Of a stretch of 64,000 nucleotides of DNA, positions 41,956 through 54,853 are shown one piece after another. The position numbers were made by a program, and so were the translations under genes. The first letter of the stretch is position 1. Each line of letters opens with the position of its first letter. The stretch is from Omphiscola glabra (Eukaryota > Mollusca > Gastropoda > Lymnaeidae), in assembly GCA_964017045.1 (NCBI GenBank), contig OZ024810.1:17851204-17915203 (forward strand), in the 5' to 3' direction. Under the pieces are notes generated by a model that was not told the DNA's origin, did no database searches, and saw only the letters and a list, made by a program, of their open reading frames with translations.

Positions 41956-41998
41956 AGTCATAAAACAAACCACAGTAACAAAAACAACTTTGAAATAT
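41956..41998. repeat. 43-bp inverted duplication, arm 2
   Basis: Perfect reverse complement of 40181-40223, lying just upstream of the non-LTR fragment. Confidence 0.97.
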
Positions 41999-42726
41999 AT
42001 TATCAGATCAGAACTCAAGCATTGGAGTCAAATTAACATTAAATTTCTAATTTTAATCTTCCACAGTTTGGATAAAAGGGTTAGCATTATCACCTCTCTG
42101 TTTCCAATCTTTGGTTTCTTCTAAATAGAATGGTGTCATTATTATTTTCATTTCAAACAAAACACTTTAGTCATAGGCTTAAGCTAACAGAGGATTTACA
42201 GATGTATAGCAACATAATTTAAAATGATACAAATCAGTGTCAAATGATTTGAGATATTTTCTTTAACCCACAAAGTATGGGATTGTCCGAGGTAATCTGC
42301 ACTGAAATTTAAATGGTTTCAATTTCTGTCCGTTACTAATTAAGCTTAGGCTTAGGCCAGGGTGTATTTGTATAATTAAGCACTGACACTGCTACTCAAG
42401 TCACTCAGTGACCCACCACTGTAACTAAACATTAAATCTATTCAGACAAAGGAGTCATGAATTAATCTGCATATGTAGCATGTGGGATGTCCAGGGGGAT
42501 AAGCAAATCCACAAATGATATGCCTTATTTGCTTATTAACTACTAGTAATGTACACTAACAAATTAAATGAATACTATTAATAACTAATTACAAGTGAAG
42601 GATAGCAAATAATAAACTTGGCCTAGTGAATATCTGAAGTGAGTGAATATGAGATCTGTACTAATATTCTGTAATTATTGTCCATTTAAGGTGCTCAAAT
42701 TCATTAAGTTAATAACGACAATTCAG

Positions 42727-42800
42727 CGCTAAACAGTATGAAAACTTGTTATTAATGACAAGCTCTAAACAGTATGAAAACTTGTTATTAATGACAAATC
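42727..42800. repeat. 37-bp tandem pair
   Basis: CTAAACAGTATGAAAACTTG TTATTAATGACAA twice, just downstream of the Merlin remnant. Confidence 0.9.
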
Positions 42801-42826
42801 AGCACTTATTTTTTTAAAAAAACAGT

Positions 42827-43250
42827 ACAAAATTCAACTAGGATAATTTTCAGCAATCTTAGCCAAGAAACTGCATAAAATATCACCATCCCTGAACTTG
42901 TTCCAAATAAATTCAGCGTTCTTTTTGTCCGCATCCACATATTCTCCACTGTCTGTGTGTGGATCTCAGGATCATTTGGGTCAATGAAATGCTGATCATT
43001 TATTATGATTGAGTGTATGTAGATTCCATTCTGAATGTTTGCAATGTTAGCATTATGCCAAGCCAAACCGCCAGAAATTATGTGCAAGCCCGGCAAGATG
43101 TGCTGTACAATCAAAGGTTCAAACATTCTAGCAGAATAATCAGGAACTTCCAGTAGGAATCACTGTCATGGCACTTCCCTCTTTTACTGACTGCACGGCC
43201 GCCATAGGCGTACAGATGGCAAGGCTGTTGACAAGTAGCACAGGTGAAAT
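42827..43250 (-). pseudogene. Merlin/IS1016-type transposase remnant
   Basis: Minus strand: SARMFEPLIVQHILPGLHII, SGGLAWHNANI, FIDPNDPEIHTQTVENMWMR and TKRTLNLFGT. Order matches Merlin transposases (HILPGT.IISD.W..Y, F.DP....HT..IE..W). The catalytic Asp after II is Gly here, and a stop lies just upstream (TGA before LLEVPDYS), so it is inactive. Confidence 0.75.
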
Positions 43251-44473
43251 TGTTAGGTATTAATACGCATCACACATTCAGCTAACCAACGTATGCAAAC
43301 TTCTGTATCAGACCTTTCTGCCAGCAGTGATGAGAGGTTGCACTTGTCATTTCACTGACACATTCTGACAATTGCATTTGAATTGACCATGATTATCAGA
43401 GCATGCGGTCTTCCAGCCATTTATATGTCGGAAATTAATTAGCCTATTTAAAGTAAAAAATTTTATTTACATTCAAACTGCATATCATCACACCTTTGAA
43501 TTTGGGCAGCTTACTGGAGAATTACCTGATTACTCAATACTCAATAGGCTAAATTAATTAACATGAAATGTCATTCATAGAATAAATCTTTAAATGAATT
43601 AAGGTTTAGGTGTCCTTATTCAGAATATTCTATATTTATAAATCAACTTACTTTTTATAGCATTCTCATTCATCATCTACGGTAAACTAGAAAGAATGGA
43701 GTCACTAAGTGAGTAACACAAACTAACACTTACACTGCAATGGTGACATGTTAAGTTTTAAATTTTAGGCCCTAATTTAGAGGGCCTATACTAGCCTAGT
43801 TTATCATATCCTAATCATACTCATAACATAGTTATTATAGAATCATAATGAGATAATGTATTATAGTTTAGTTTAGTTTAGGCTTAGGCTTATTTATCAT
43901 TTATGAAGCCTTCATTGAAGGCTAACGCTAAGCCTAGCAATATTTTGTGAGATGTTTAAGTGCACCTCCATTAAACTTTCACCCTATTTAATAAAAAATA
44001 AAAATTACCGTGTTTGAGCTTCGAATATAAATAACTTGATAAATCCAACTCTATTGATGATTATTCTTCACCCTTTTTGGGCCTTTAGCCTTTAACTTTA
44101 ATAGCACAGACAGAATTACGATAACCGGAAATTCGGTAGGTTTTCAAAACATCACTCGACTCTTTAATTAACAACTTTAAAAACGAAAAAATGTGGCTTT
44201 ATAGGCGTCCACCTCCAGTAAGTTTGTTTCGGCGGGGCGGGGGGGAGGGGCACAGTTTAATATCTCATCAATAGTAACACTTTATTATTTGTATATAGAT
44301 CTCCTTTTCCATGTATATTATCCTTTTTTTTTATTAATGTAAGATTTAATTGCAAGATAATAGAAATTCCACCTTGCACCCCCTTTTGAGGCAAAGCAAT
44401 AATCAATAGTCATAGGCCAGGCTTATAGGATAATAGGATGGCATAATGCTATTTAAGAACACAGCGTAAATTA
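43251..44473. other. AT-rich intergenic
   Basis: No exon recognised; a G run at about 44231. A minus AAAAA/GTAAGT donor near 43648 could end an ORP 5' UTR exon but nothing confirms it. Confidence 0.35.
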
Positions 44474-44650
44474 GTGCTTTCCAGACTTTTCATGTTGGTG
44501 ACACACTATTTAGAACTTTGTCATTTCGCGACACAGTGAGTAGGTTTTACCGGTACAACATGGTTAAAACTAACCCATTATGAACAAAATACAAAAAATA
44601 AAGTATTGTGTATAGTTACCAAGTTACAGTATAGTAATAATGTACTAAAT
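44474..44650. mobile_element. hAT-like terminus
   Basis: TAGTGCTTTCCAGACTTTTC then ATGTTGGTGACACACT and CGCGACACAGTGAG, the layout of a hAT MITE end. Other end not found. Confidence 0.4.
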
Positions 44651-44825
44651 GTCAATTTTATATATTTAAAATCCCTTATAATCCATTATAATTAACTTTG
44701 CTTTTTTCCGTATGTTTCTTTCTTTCTTTGTGGAAAAATCTTCGGAAGGCTAACTGGCCCACTTCCCGTCATTAATTCCATCGGCATCGAACTAAAATTT
44801 TCCTATAGTATTCCGTAGACTTATT

Positions 44826-45866
44826 GGGGGACATCTATTAATTACGTCAAAAATTTTTAGGCAATTCCCCCCCCCCCTTTTCCTTGTCAACAACTGTCAA
44901 ACTTTCAATGACCCCCCCCCCCCCCAAGTAATTATGTCAATATTTTTCTACCCCCACCCCCACAAAAAAATTATAATATAAATAAATATTTATAAATACA
45001 TTTATGTTCTTAGTCGTTTTGTCACTTATCGTTTTGTCATTTTGTCTGGTTTAAATTACCCAAAAATGCATATCAAGGATTTATACGAAAAAGTTCTTTT
45101 TAAGGGATTGGTTATTATTATTATAGTCATTATTATTTTTAAAGATTTTTTTTTCCTGCTCGCAAATGCATGGGCGTGTGGTTTGTAGCTTCATTTTGTT
45201 TTGTAACACGTGACCCTCTCGTTTCAGTCTTGCTCGAGATGACCTGTAGAGATCGCAACTGAGTTGACGACACAGAGTTACAGGTCCTGGTTTGGCCTAG
45301 TCGAGGGAGGTGGGCGGGGGTTAGGGTGGTGAGGGGTGAGTGATGGGGGAAATAAGAAAAGGGATTTTACAACAACAACAACAACAAACAAACAAAAAAT
45401 AAAAAAATGTGGCTTACAATAACCATTGGATAACTGTAGGATTTTGGGATGTGAACAAGGAGTTGGCGCAGGCGCAGGGCATTTCGTTATTTAGATTCTG
45501 ATCATCATTCAGACGCAAGTTAAATTCTACTTTTTTTAGTTTTACGCCTGGTTAAAGAGCTAATTCACTCTACCCGGGATTTTGAAAGCGTTCGTTGTTT
45601 TTTTTTTTTTTTTTAAACTTCTTTTGTGGATAATTTACAGATAAAAAATTTCCTACTGAAATGTAGAGATGAAAAAAAAAAAATACATTAAAAACAAAAC
45701 TTTAAAAAAAACTACACAAAAAAAAAAGATTTTCTTTTGAAGACTCACTTAATAAAGAGAAGAAAATAATTTTCTTAAAATTCATTAGGAACCAAATTAT
45801 AAATGTGACACCCACCCCTTCACACTTTTTAGACGCGTGACGTCATTTACGGAAGGCCCCTTATGC
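44826..45866. mobile_element. Possible DNA transposon between related ends
   Basis: Left GGGGGACATCTATTAATTAC GTCA; right, inverted, AAGGGGCCTTCCGTAAATGA CGTCA. Ends of this type recur at 49141 and 61887. Interior 1 kb is non-coding with C runs and (CAA)n; pairing is tentative. Confidence 0.35.
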
Positions 45867-46132
45867 AGAAAATATTTTTAAAACGTTCGTTTAAAATCCA
45901 CTAAGAAAGAAAGTCTAAACAGTTCTTAAAAATGTTTTTTTTTAATTAACCCTTTTTTGCCTCTTTCTTGCATGCTGGTGTTCATTTTATTCGAATGTTC
46001 AAATATGCCTTCAACTTCAAGAAATGTCAATATTCTGCACAGTTTGTTTTCAATTGGATCACACAATTAATTTTGCTTATTTTTCTAAAATCAATGTAAA
46101 CATAATTTCCCTCTATTCATAGTGTCACAGAT

Positions 46133-46860
46133 GACTGGGGCGGGGTACAGGACAGGGCTCCATTGTTCAGGTAAGTTATAGGAGGGACGGAAACCGCTGT
46201 TAGTTTTAGGGGAACACTGTTAAAGGGTCGAGGTTAAGGTTAATAGATTGTCGCGTCTTGAGATAGAGGGGATGGGTCCATGACTTTGCATGGTAATTTT
46301 GGTGTTAACCACGGAAGTTCCTAATTGACCGGAAATGAGGGGGGTACCGAGGGGTTAATAGCGAGCATTTCTAGACCACCTTGGAGATAGAGAACTGTAT
46401 ATAAGACAGACCTCTCCCTGACATGGGGGTTGGTAAGTTAGTTGAAGTTGGTAGGAGTTCGTTGTGTTGGAAGTAGAGAGAAAAGAGCTAAGATAGCAGT
46501 TGTTAGGGAATAGTTGCAAGAGAGACCAGGAGACGACAATTGACTTGTGGAACATAGGAATAGTTGAGACGAAACAGTGAACAGTCAAAGATTTTATAGA
46601 GATTCATATTGTTTGCTGACAGTGAAGACTACAGAAGAGCTTATGATATTTTAGTAATAAATACATTCTCGTTTATCATCTGGACACCTGGAGTTGTTCA
46701 GTTTACGTTTGTCTACGTTGTGCTCTTGTCTGTCCCAACGCCTAGATACCCACAATATAAATCACAGAGAGGAGCGGTCCTGCACTGATTACTACTTCAT
46801 CAATACAGTTTGTGATAAGTCGGGACCGGAGCCCTCCTCCGTAACAACCGTTCTGTGACA
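46133..46860 (+). mobile_element. Solo LTR (Ty3/BEL-type) with perfect 5-bp target duplication
   Basis: 728 bp. Begins TGTCACAGA and ends TCTGTGACA (9-bp inverted termini). CATAG flanks both sides. Internal TATA box (TGTATATAAGACAG near 46395) and AATAAATACATTC near 46654 give the U3-R-U5 order on the plus strand. No gag-pol or primer-binding site follows, so it is a solo LTR left by recombination. Confidence 0.9.
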
Positions 46861-47146
46861 CATAGCCATGCAAGACAATCACCCAAGCTCGTCAGGACCA
46901 AGGGATTCTTGTGTGTAGAATCAGTATTTCAAGCGTTGGCCCACTTTCTGTGTGCAGTATCATCAGTGTTTTAAAAGTTGACAATATTTCTTAAATATTT
47001 GTAAAATCATATTTATTGGAGAGGTCTGCTTTTAGTATAATTTACCATTTGTACCACTTCGTCAGTAAATTTTTAAAAATCTTTATCTACTCCTATTGGT
47101 GAAAGGGCCATTCACACATTCTGTTCATTTGTAAAACGAAGTGGCT

Positions 47147-47568
47147 ATTGGTACACGGGTACCAGAATTGAGAGATTGGTAGTAAAAAACGATTTAAAAT
47201 ATTATTGTTGGGTTTGTAAGACCAAATAAGGTATCAAATGAAAGATAATTGAATGTACTATGCGTTTGAAATCTTAATTCTTCAGTTTTACTAAAATAAA
47301 CTACCACAAATGACATCCGAATGGCATTGAGTCTAATGGTACCCGGGTACGAATGGCGGCGCTGCGTGTCTGGGTCCATTTTGACTAATGCTATTCGGAT
47401 GTAATTTGTTGTAGTTTATTTTAATTAAAATGAAGAATTAAGTTTACAAGCGTATAGTAACATTCAATTATCTTTCATTTGATACCTCATTTGGTCTTAC
47501 AAACCAAACAATAATATGTTAAATCGTTTTTTAATCCCAGCCTCTCAATTCTGGTACCGTGTGCCAAT
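47147..47568. mobile_element. Foldback element with about 175-bp inverted arms
   Basis: Left arm 47147-47327 and right arm 47393-47568 are inverted copies at roughly 85 percent identity by eye (ATTGGTACACGGGTACCAGA/ATTGGCACACGGTACCAGA; CAAATGAAAGATAATTGAAT in both). The central spacer carries GGTACCCGGGTAC and a GC-rich stretch. Non-coding. Confidence 0.85.
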
Positions 47569-49019
47569 GGGTGCGGCCTTTGTAAAGTGTCTGCTGAGCT
47601 ATTTATTTTACGGCTCGTTTCACTCCTTGCTGTTTCTCTAATCCATGCTTCTGCTCCGAGGTATGGCATGGTCTGCGCATGTTGGGGAATGGCCTGGTCC
47701 TCACTTGGGACAGGTGATGAATGATGGGAGTATGTCGCGACGCCTTTATCACATTGGGCGTGGGGGATCGGGTGGGTCCATTTCATGATTGGATTTGGGA
47801 CTTACAGCAGCCCGCCAAATAATTGAGAACCGCGGGTTCACACAACCTTCGCATGAACCGCACGTGATCGACTACTTGATACGAAAGAAAATTTTAATAG
47901 GTAAAGAAAATCATACTACGCCAAAAAGGTTTCCATGTGTTATTTTAATAAATTTGTATGATCGTTTAAATTTGAATATATTGAACTTTCCGCTAACAAA
48001 TCTTTTTCAAAATATTTAATGCATTTAATTCTTATAAATTAAAAAATCGGTCATACCGAGTTAAAGATATTTTAACTAGAGTTCAAGATAACGATAATTA
48101 TTAAAATGTGCTATTGTTATTTCCCTTGATAAATTGAAAAGACATTTGGGTTTCCCTCCCTTTATTTTTTCCTGTTGAAATGGTTGAGCAAGCTGTCTCA
48201 ATGTGGACTATGCTGCTTCTACTTCTATTAGTTCTACTTGTGTATTTTGTATCTTAAGAAATTGGTTGGAATGGCGAAAAAATACGTAGTTGGCATGGTT
48301 AGTAAATATATTAATTTTTTTAAAACAACAATGTCTGAAAGCTTATTGTCACTAAAATGTGAATTACCATACACTTAAAGCCCTAAATTAATTTAAAATG
48401 AAAACATTTAAAAAAAAAGAAATCATGTTTATTAAAATTTAAGATTATATATTAATAATTATTACACAGAAGAAAAAAAAATCAGTCTTACAAACTTATG
48501 TCATAATAAATGGTTACATTACAATACAAAATGCAGCTTTAAATATTTAAAAATGGAATACAAATAGAAGTTCTATTTTAAATTCAACACTTCTTATAAA
48601 ATGTATGATCCTAGCTTTTAACACAAACTTGGAACAACAATTAAATATATATATATTTTTTAATTCTGTAGGGAGATCTCATGGAACCAAATAATAATAA
48701 ATGGAAACCTTTGACAGTATTTAATTAAAACATAGGAATGATATCCACAATTACAACAGTCATGAAAAAAAAAAAAAAAACTGTTACAGCTTGGTTTTTC
48801 TTTCATTTATTTCTAATGCACATTTTGAATTTAAACTCCCCAAGAAGGAACTATAAAGAGCCCAATGTAAAATGACCACATCAGTTTTTGCGTCATTTTT
48901 CGATATGCGCAGAAGGTGTGCTTGATGAGTTTCAAGGTACCTATAATATCTGAGGCAATTTCGACCGCAAATTAATGTTTAAAAAAATTACTTGTACTTG
49001 TATAAAATAATTTCAAAAT
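47569..49019. other. Distal innexin 3' flank
   Basis: AT-rich; no element recognised. A minus-strand AATAAA near 48430 could be a far polyadenylation site; unproven. Confidence 0.35.
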
Positions 49020-49141
49020 TAGAAAATTTTAGATTTAAATATATTTTTTGTGATGTCACAATTTTTTTACCAACCCCCGCTGTCACGAATTTTTGACCCC
49101 CACCCTCCCCCGAGCATGACATAATTTGCGAACGACCCCTT
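49020..49141 (-). mobile_element. DNA transposon terminus
   Basis: Minus strand begins AAGGGGTCGTTCGCAAATTA TGTCATG then a GGGGGAGGGTGGGGGTC run, a terminal type also seen at 45866 and 61887. Confidence 0.4.
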
Positions 49142-52100
49142 ACTGGAATTTTTTTAAAATTAATAAGCCATTAATCTGTAAAATGAAAGAAGGGAATATT
49201 CCGACTAGCAAACATGTACATAGGATAAATTAGCTGGACTAGATTACTCTGAGATTTATAACGAAATTGCTCGTTAGATAATGTTTATCTCGTGACCATT
49301 TTGACAGAATAGCATAGAAATTTTTCTGTATTTTACATTTAGAAGTAATAAGAACTTGGTTAATAAAAAGAAAGAAAGAACTCTTTTGGTTGAAGGATAA
49401 TGCCGTCTAAATGCCGTTATATGATACTGTTTGGTATCAACTTTGTAAATTGACTGACTGGTCTAATGACATTAATTATCGTGCTGCTTTAAATTTAAAG
49501 CTTAAGAGGTCTATCTAAGATTAATCCCACAAGTATTTAAAAATAATTGATTTTAGTTACAATATATTGTACAGATAGAGAGTTGAAATAGCATTGCATA
49601 ATACTGTTGCACTTACAAAGGGGTTTCCAAAAATCAAATAAAAATTTTAGTCGTATTTTCATACATATGAGCATATATTATTTTATGAAATAAAGGGGGC
49701 CCATATTATTACTCTTTTTTTTAAAAGCTTAGGCAGGGGCGCCAAGAATATATAAATAGAAAATAAGAGACACAGTAAAAAAGTTTCAAAACCACTGCAC
49801 TACAACATATCGATTTAAACTCAATCATCTAGACAGTCTAATATTTTTCTAAGGCTTTTTCTGTTAGGTGATAAGTATATTGTAGAGAATTTTATTCATA
49901 AATCCACTTTTCAGGATAGGAATGTGACCTTTTTTTAAAGACCATGGTACATAGAACAATGATAATTTTTTTCCAAAGACCGAGGGAAGAGACTGAAACT
50001 TCAAACCAAAAAACTAAGAAATTGTTTTAAACTATACATTGGATTTTTGGCTGGAATCTCCTCTTAAAAAATGTCCAGCAGATACAATTGTTTTAACAAA
50101 GCTTATTCAGCCAAATAAAAACATGAGATTCTTATACAGTTATTGTGGTGTTCCCATTCAATGCTAATCTCAACATGTTTAAGTTCAACATAATACGTTT
50201 ATATAATTAAGAAGTATTATGATAAATTCTAAAATATGCAGAAATGGCATTAATGCAGCTTCATACACAAGAATCTGTTGCCTAGGACTAACAAAATTAA
50301 ATTTTCATTTTAACTTGAATGTCCTTCTTTCGCCTCATGACAATTTTACATATTAAAGAGGCCTGTTGAGTAATAGCAATAATAGATTTATTTTAATATA
50401 AAGCAAATAAAAATTATTTATAGCAATCTTAGATTGAACAAAAAACCCTGTTGATTTTTTGTTACATTTGATTATGTTAAATATTAGAAAGTTTTACATA
50501 TGTTGTATAATGTTGATTAATAAAATGTACTGTATTTTTTTTAAAAAATGCATATGTGCATAAAATAAATACAAGCCAATGAAGTGCAAATAATGATTTT
50601 TGTAAAAAATGAGACAACGAACAGCAAAAAACTGAGTCACGGAACAGCAAAAACTGAGTTAATGAACAGTTAATATAATGAATCAGTGACCAGGACAAAA
50701 TGAGTTTTTAAAAGATGAATTAGTGACCAGGACAAAATGAGTTTACAAAAGATGAATTAGTGACCAGGACATATTGAGTTTACAGGCCTACAAGATGAAT
50801 TAGTGAACAGGACATAATGATTTACTAGAGTGAATAGCATGTACTACAAGGATGCAAATGGAATATTTTTAATAATAAAAAAAAAAGTTAAGTAAACTAT
50901 ACAATACAGTACAATGTGTTTAATTAATAATCATGTTTGTATTATTTTTAAAAAATCAAGTAAAATTTTAAAAAATAACAATAACATTTATCCACTCACT
51001 CTAAATTCACTTAAACTTGGAAAAAATTAATTATTTTTAATAATTTCTGCTCCAAATCTAAGTGATATTCTGAAGAGTAATAATTTTCACAAAAATAAAA
51101 TCAAAATTTATGCTGAAGTGAAGGTCCCTGAAAGAAATTTGTGCAAATTAAGGTTTAGACTATACAAGATACAGATGTAAGATGATTGTCAAACAGTAAT
51201 GTTTAAAACGGTATGTAATACTGTTTGCATAAAAAAGGCTATCTGAATTATATTTAAATAATTATTCCTACAATTAGCTGCTCTTATTTCATCTGCATGC
51301 TGCACCTCCTTGATAAAGCTCAATACTGACAATATTCAATGGGGAAAAATGTTATGGCTTCATAGGCAGATAATTGAAAAGAGTGATTTCATAACAAGAG
51401 GCAATGCCTGTTTTTTTGTTTTGTTTTTTTTTAGTAATATACTAGTTTTTAAATTCATTCCATTATCTAAATAGGAGTAAGTGTGAGCTAGCACAATGCT
51501 GCTGACCTTGATACTTAAAAATCATATGAAAATTTTAGTCAGATTAATACTTGAATTTCCTGACGTAAGATAAAAGGGTTCTATTCTTATACTACCACAA
51601 TTTACATTATATTATTATATCAAGAAAAGGTCACAGAGTTACAGTGTGATGAGTATACTAATATATTTATACAAAGTCTATGATTTGTGTGCCTGATAAA
51701 ATATCAATCAACAGTGTCAATAATAATAATATCTTGAATTCAGTGAGCACTTAAATATAATTTTGAATTACTCTATTTCATTTATTGCCCATTTCAGTTT
51801 CCATGTATTCTTCTCCAAACAAATAAAAACAACTCATGTAAAATTTTAAAGGAAAGATAAATCAATATTTGACAATTTACTTGATGAGCTAACTCAACTA
51901 AAATGAGCATTCAACAATCAAGCAAACATGAAAAGTGCGCAATTAATTAAATAGTTTTAACTTGAAATGGTTTTTTTGCAGGCTTATTGAGTTAATTTTA
52001 AAAAAATATATATATGAAGAGGAAAACATTATTACTGAATTACTGGCAAGTAAAATTATACAGAGATTCAACTTCAAGACTAATAAATGTTTAAAAGATG

Positions 52101-53083
52101 TCTCATTTATGCATAGAAAAAACCTTTTGGTATAATATATACAGAGAAAAATTATATTATAGAAAAAAAGTGTGAACAGTAAGTATTAATGGTTGAAATT
52201 TTCACCTGAGAGTTAACAACCTTAATATACACTTACAATAAAACATTCAGGTCTTAAAAATATTTACAAATATGGGAAATCAGAGCGAGTGAACACAAAA
52301 AAGTTTTTTTTTTTTTTTAAATGAACTTAGAACAATACAGCGTGGATTTATTTACAAATCTATTTCTCAGCTAATATGATGTTCAAATGAACTTTTTAGT
52401 GCAATTATACTGTCAAAGAAAAACTAAATTTATCATTTCTTATGCCCTTTTTTTTTTATTATTCAAAGTGCTGAAATGTTTATCCAAAGAAAACCCTATG
52501 GGGAAGTACAAATAAATTAACAAATTACACACAGCCCAAATATTTGAAAAAGTTTTTAAATGAACTAGAATTATTCTAATGAAGAAATTAATGATGAGAA
52601 TGTGACATCATTAACAATATTGTCCTTACATTTTAAAGAATAAAATAGCACTTTTTCCTTTGGTTCCATATAAAAACAGTGGAGAGGCAATGCAATGGAA
52701 GATCGAGAAGGTAAAATACAGCTCAGAAAGTTTTTAAAAAATATTCATTTGTGGTTAATGGTCCCATTATGTGTATATATATAATACTGGAATAATATAA
52801 GGCCAGTCATAACATGAGCCTCTCAAGGCACTTAACTACTAGTAGTGTAAGTGTAGGCAGTTTAAAATATATAGCTTTTAAATGCACATTTTTGGTACTA
52901 TTTGAGTTTAATCAACATGCCCCCAAAAGGAGATATATAACAAGCTGTGCCAAAAATAGATGGAACATTTCTAGTCAACAAATAACATGCATGTGATAAA
53001 AAATGCTTTGTGCCTTATTTCAAAGCTTTGGGAATAAGTTAATGGTGCATTTTAAATTATATTTAATTTATTTTATGCTTATT
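49142..53083. other. Long quiet AT-rich innexin 3' flank
   Basis: Apart from a four-copy array of about 37 bp at 50660-50822 (GACCAGGACAAAATGAGTTT) no element is seen over almost 4 kb. A long 3' UTR on the innexin strand is possible. Confidence 0.4.
50660..50822. repeat. About 37-bp array, four copies
   Basis: Unit GATGAATTAGTGACCAGGAC AAAATGAGTTTACAAAA with substitutions and one TTTACAGGCC variant. Confidence 0.85.
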
Positions 53084-53228
53084 TACGGACAATAAGACGC
53101 ACTTTTTTCTTTGAACAATTGCCTCCAAAATTCAGGTGCGTCTTATACTCGACATTAATATAAAAATAGTAAAAATGTTATTTTAAAAAAAATTACTTAA
53201 AAATGTAGGTGCGTCTTAGTAGTCCGTA
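53084..53228. mobile_element. Short MITE with TACGGAC termini
   Basis: TACGGACAATAAGACGCAC and the inverse GTGCGTCTTAGTAGTCCGTA, with a further internal GTGCGTCTTATA copy. Related to the 9142-9504 element. Confidence 0.65.
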
Positions 53229-53400
53229 GCATCTTATATTCTGTAAAATATGGCAAAACTAGTTCAACGCCAAGGGAAACATCACCCTCTTCCATCATAG
53301 CGTGCCAAAAGTCTATTTGAGGGTGTATAATTGTCTCCCCACATTTTGAAAACTTATTTCAATCAAATTTTATTAACAAAATGTTTCATTGCATAAGTTA

Positions 53401-53466
53401 TGATTCTAAAGTTGCATGAGATAAGATTGTAAATTTGCATGAGGTAAGATTGTAAATTTGCATGAG
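53401..53466. repeat. About 22-bp array, three copies
   Basis: TAAGATTGTAAATTTGCATG AG repeated. Confidence 0.85.
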
Positions 53467-53929
53467 TTTTAATATTAAAGCATACATATCCTTTAAAAAC
53501 CATCTATTCCTTCTAGGCTTTACATTAAATATAAAGCAGAATCTTAATTCAATGATAGTGGATCTCATTTTTCCTTTAAGAAGTGCAGATCGACTTTAAA
53601 AAAAGAGTTTGGAATACGCTAAGACTTCCATTCCTTGTTAGTCTAACATTGTTTGAGATTTTGTCTAATATTGTTTGAAATTTTGTCTCCTAGGAGCCAC
53701 TGCCAGCAAACAATACAGCCATAAGGAACTCTCAACCCTAATATCTCAAACCTATTTCAAGATAAAAACCTATTTTTTAGAAGTATATTTTCTATACAAT
53801 GACACTCATCTATCCCAAAACAGCACAGTGTTGAGTGATTGAAAAGTTGAAAGACTGCTTTGCTCCTTTACAAATTAAAAAAAAAAAATATATGCACTTT
53901 GATGGATTGGTTTAGCCCCTATATACTTC

Positions 53930-54853
53930 TTATAACTTATGGTTAATCTCTCGTAACTCCTCAGGATCCATCTCCAGTGTCGATATTGCATGCTTACCAT
54001 TCATCTTTGCATCTCTTAGCTTTTTCTCATAAGCTGTAGCCACATGTGGATTATCTTTAAAGAACATCCACAAGTAATTGACAAGATCATTGAGCACCAG
54101 CTCTGAGGAGTTTTTAGCAACAATTTTTAACACAAATACTCCATCGTCTCTCAAGTACTCATTGGCAAACTTTTTGGCTAGCTTACTATCTGACTTGCTG
54201 CTCAGGTTATCCCCAAGCCTTAAAAACCTTTTCACATATTTGTATCTGTTCCCCCCAAAAAGAACATGATAGAGCCAGGACAGGTAATTGAACGTTGTAA
54301 TAACTGCAACTAGCAAATACCAAAACCACAAGACTATGAAAATTTTTTCGTTGAACAAATTGATGGGGAGGACACACTGCACGGTATAGCGCTGAAGATT
54401 TTGAAGTTGGCGAATTTCAAAGTCGCACAAGGTGACACGTGGGAATCTGGGAGAATCTTTAAACTCTCCAGTTTTTATAAGACTTTGAATAACTTCCAAT
54501 CCATACACACTATAATCCATGGACAAAAAGAAATTTAGGATGAAAAACTGAAATATTACATTGGCAACATAAAGCAGCTTGATAAACAAATAGAAGCCAG
54601 TCAAATATTTCCCATCCCGCTTGGCGAACCAGAAACAGAAGACATTGGCAAAGCGCTGTCTGAGTCTCACCAACAGGTTGTAATGATACTGGCGATGGGC
54701 TTTCAACCATCTGTCAATATATTTAGCCACTTGGTAGATGAACTTTTCCCTGTCTTCCGGCTTCCCAAGCTGTGTGCTTTCAGCTAAAGAAATGATCTTG
54801 TCCATGTTGAGACCACCGCTATCATTTAACATTTTCCAAATAAGATTTGGTAG
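53930..54853 (-). CDS. INX: Innexin exon 4, TM2 end to C-terminus
   Basis: Residues 117-423 and TAA stop. LPNLIWKMLNDSGGLNMDKI continues TM2 into the cytoplasmic loop. Then TM3, loop 2 with VTLCDFEIRQL and YTVQCVLPINLFNEKIF, TM4 and a roughly 115-residue cytoplasmic tail without cysteine signatures. Acceptor CTTTAG. Confidence 0.96.
   Translation of the reverse strand, partial: LPNLIWKMLNDSGGLNMDKIISLAESTQLGKPEDREKFIYQVAKYIDRWLKAHRQYHYNLLVRLRQRFANVFCFWFAKRDGKYLTGFYLFIKLLYVANVIFQFFILNFFLSMDYSVYGLEVIQSLIKTGEFKDSPRFPRVTLCDFEIRQLQNLQRYTVQCVLPINLFNEKIFIVLWFWYLLVAVITTFNYLSWLYHVLFGGNRYKYVKRFLRLGDNLSSKSDSKLAKKFANEYLRDDGVFVLKIVAKNSSELVLNDLVNYLWMFFKDNPHVATAYEKKLRDAKMNGKHAISTLEMDPEELREINHKL

Noticed and set aside
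41635..42036. 133-codon plus-strand frame
   Set aside because: Antisense shadow of the minus-strand non-LTR 3' end.
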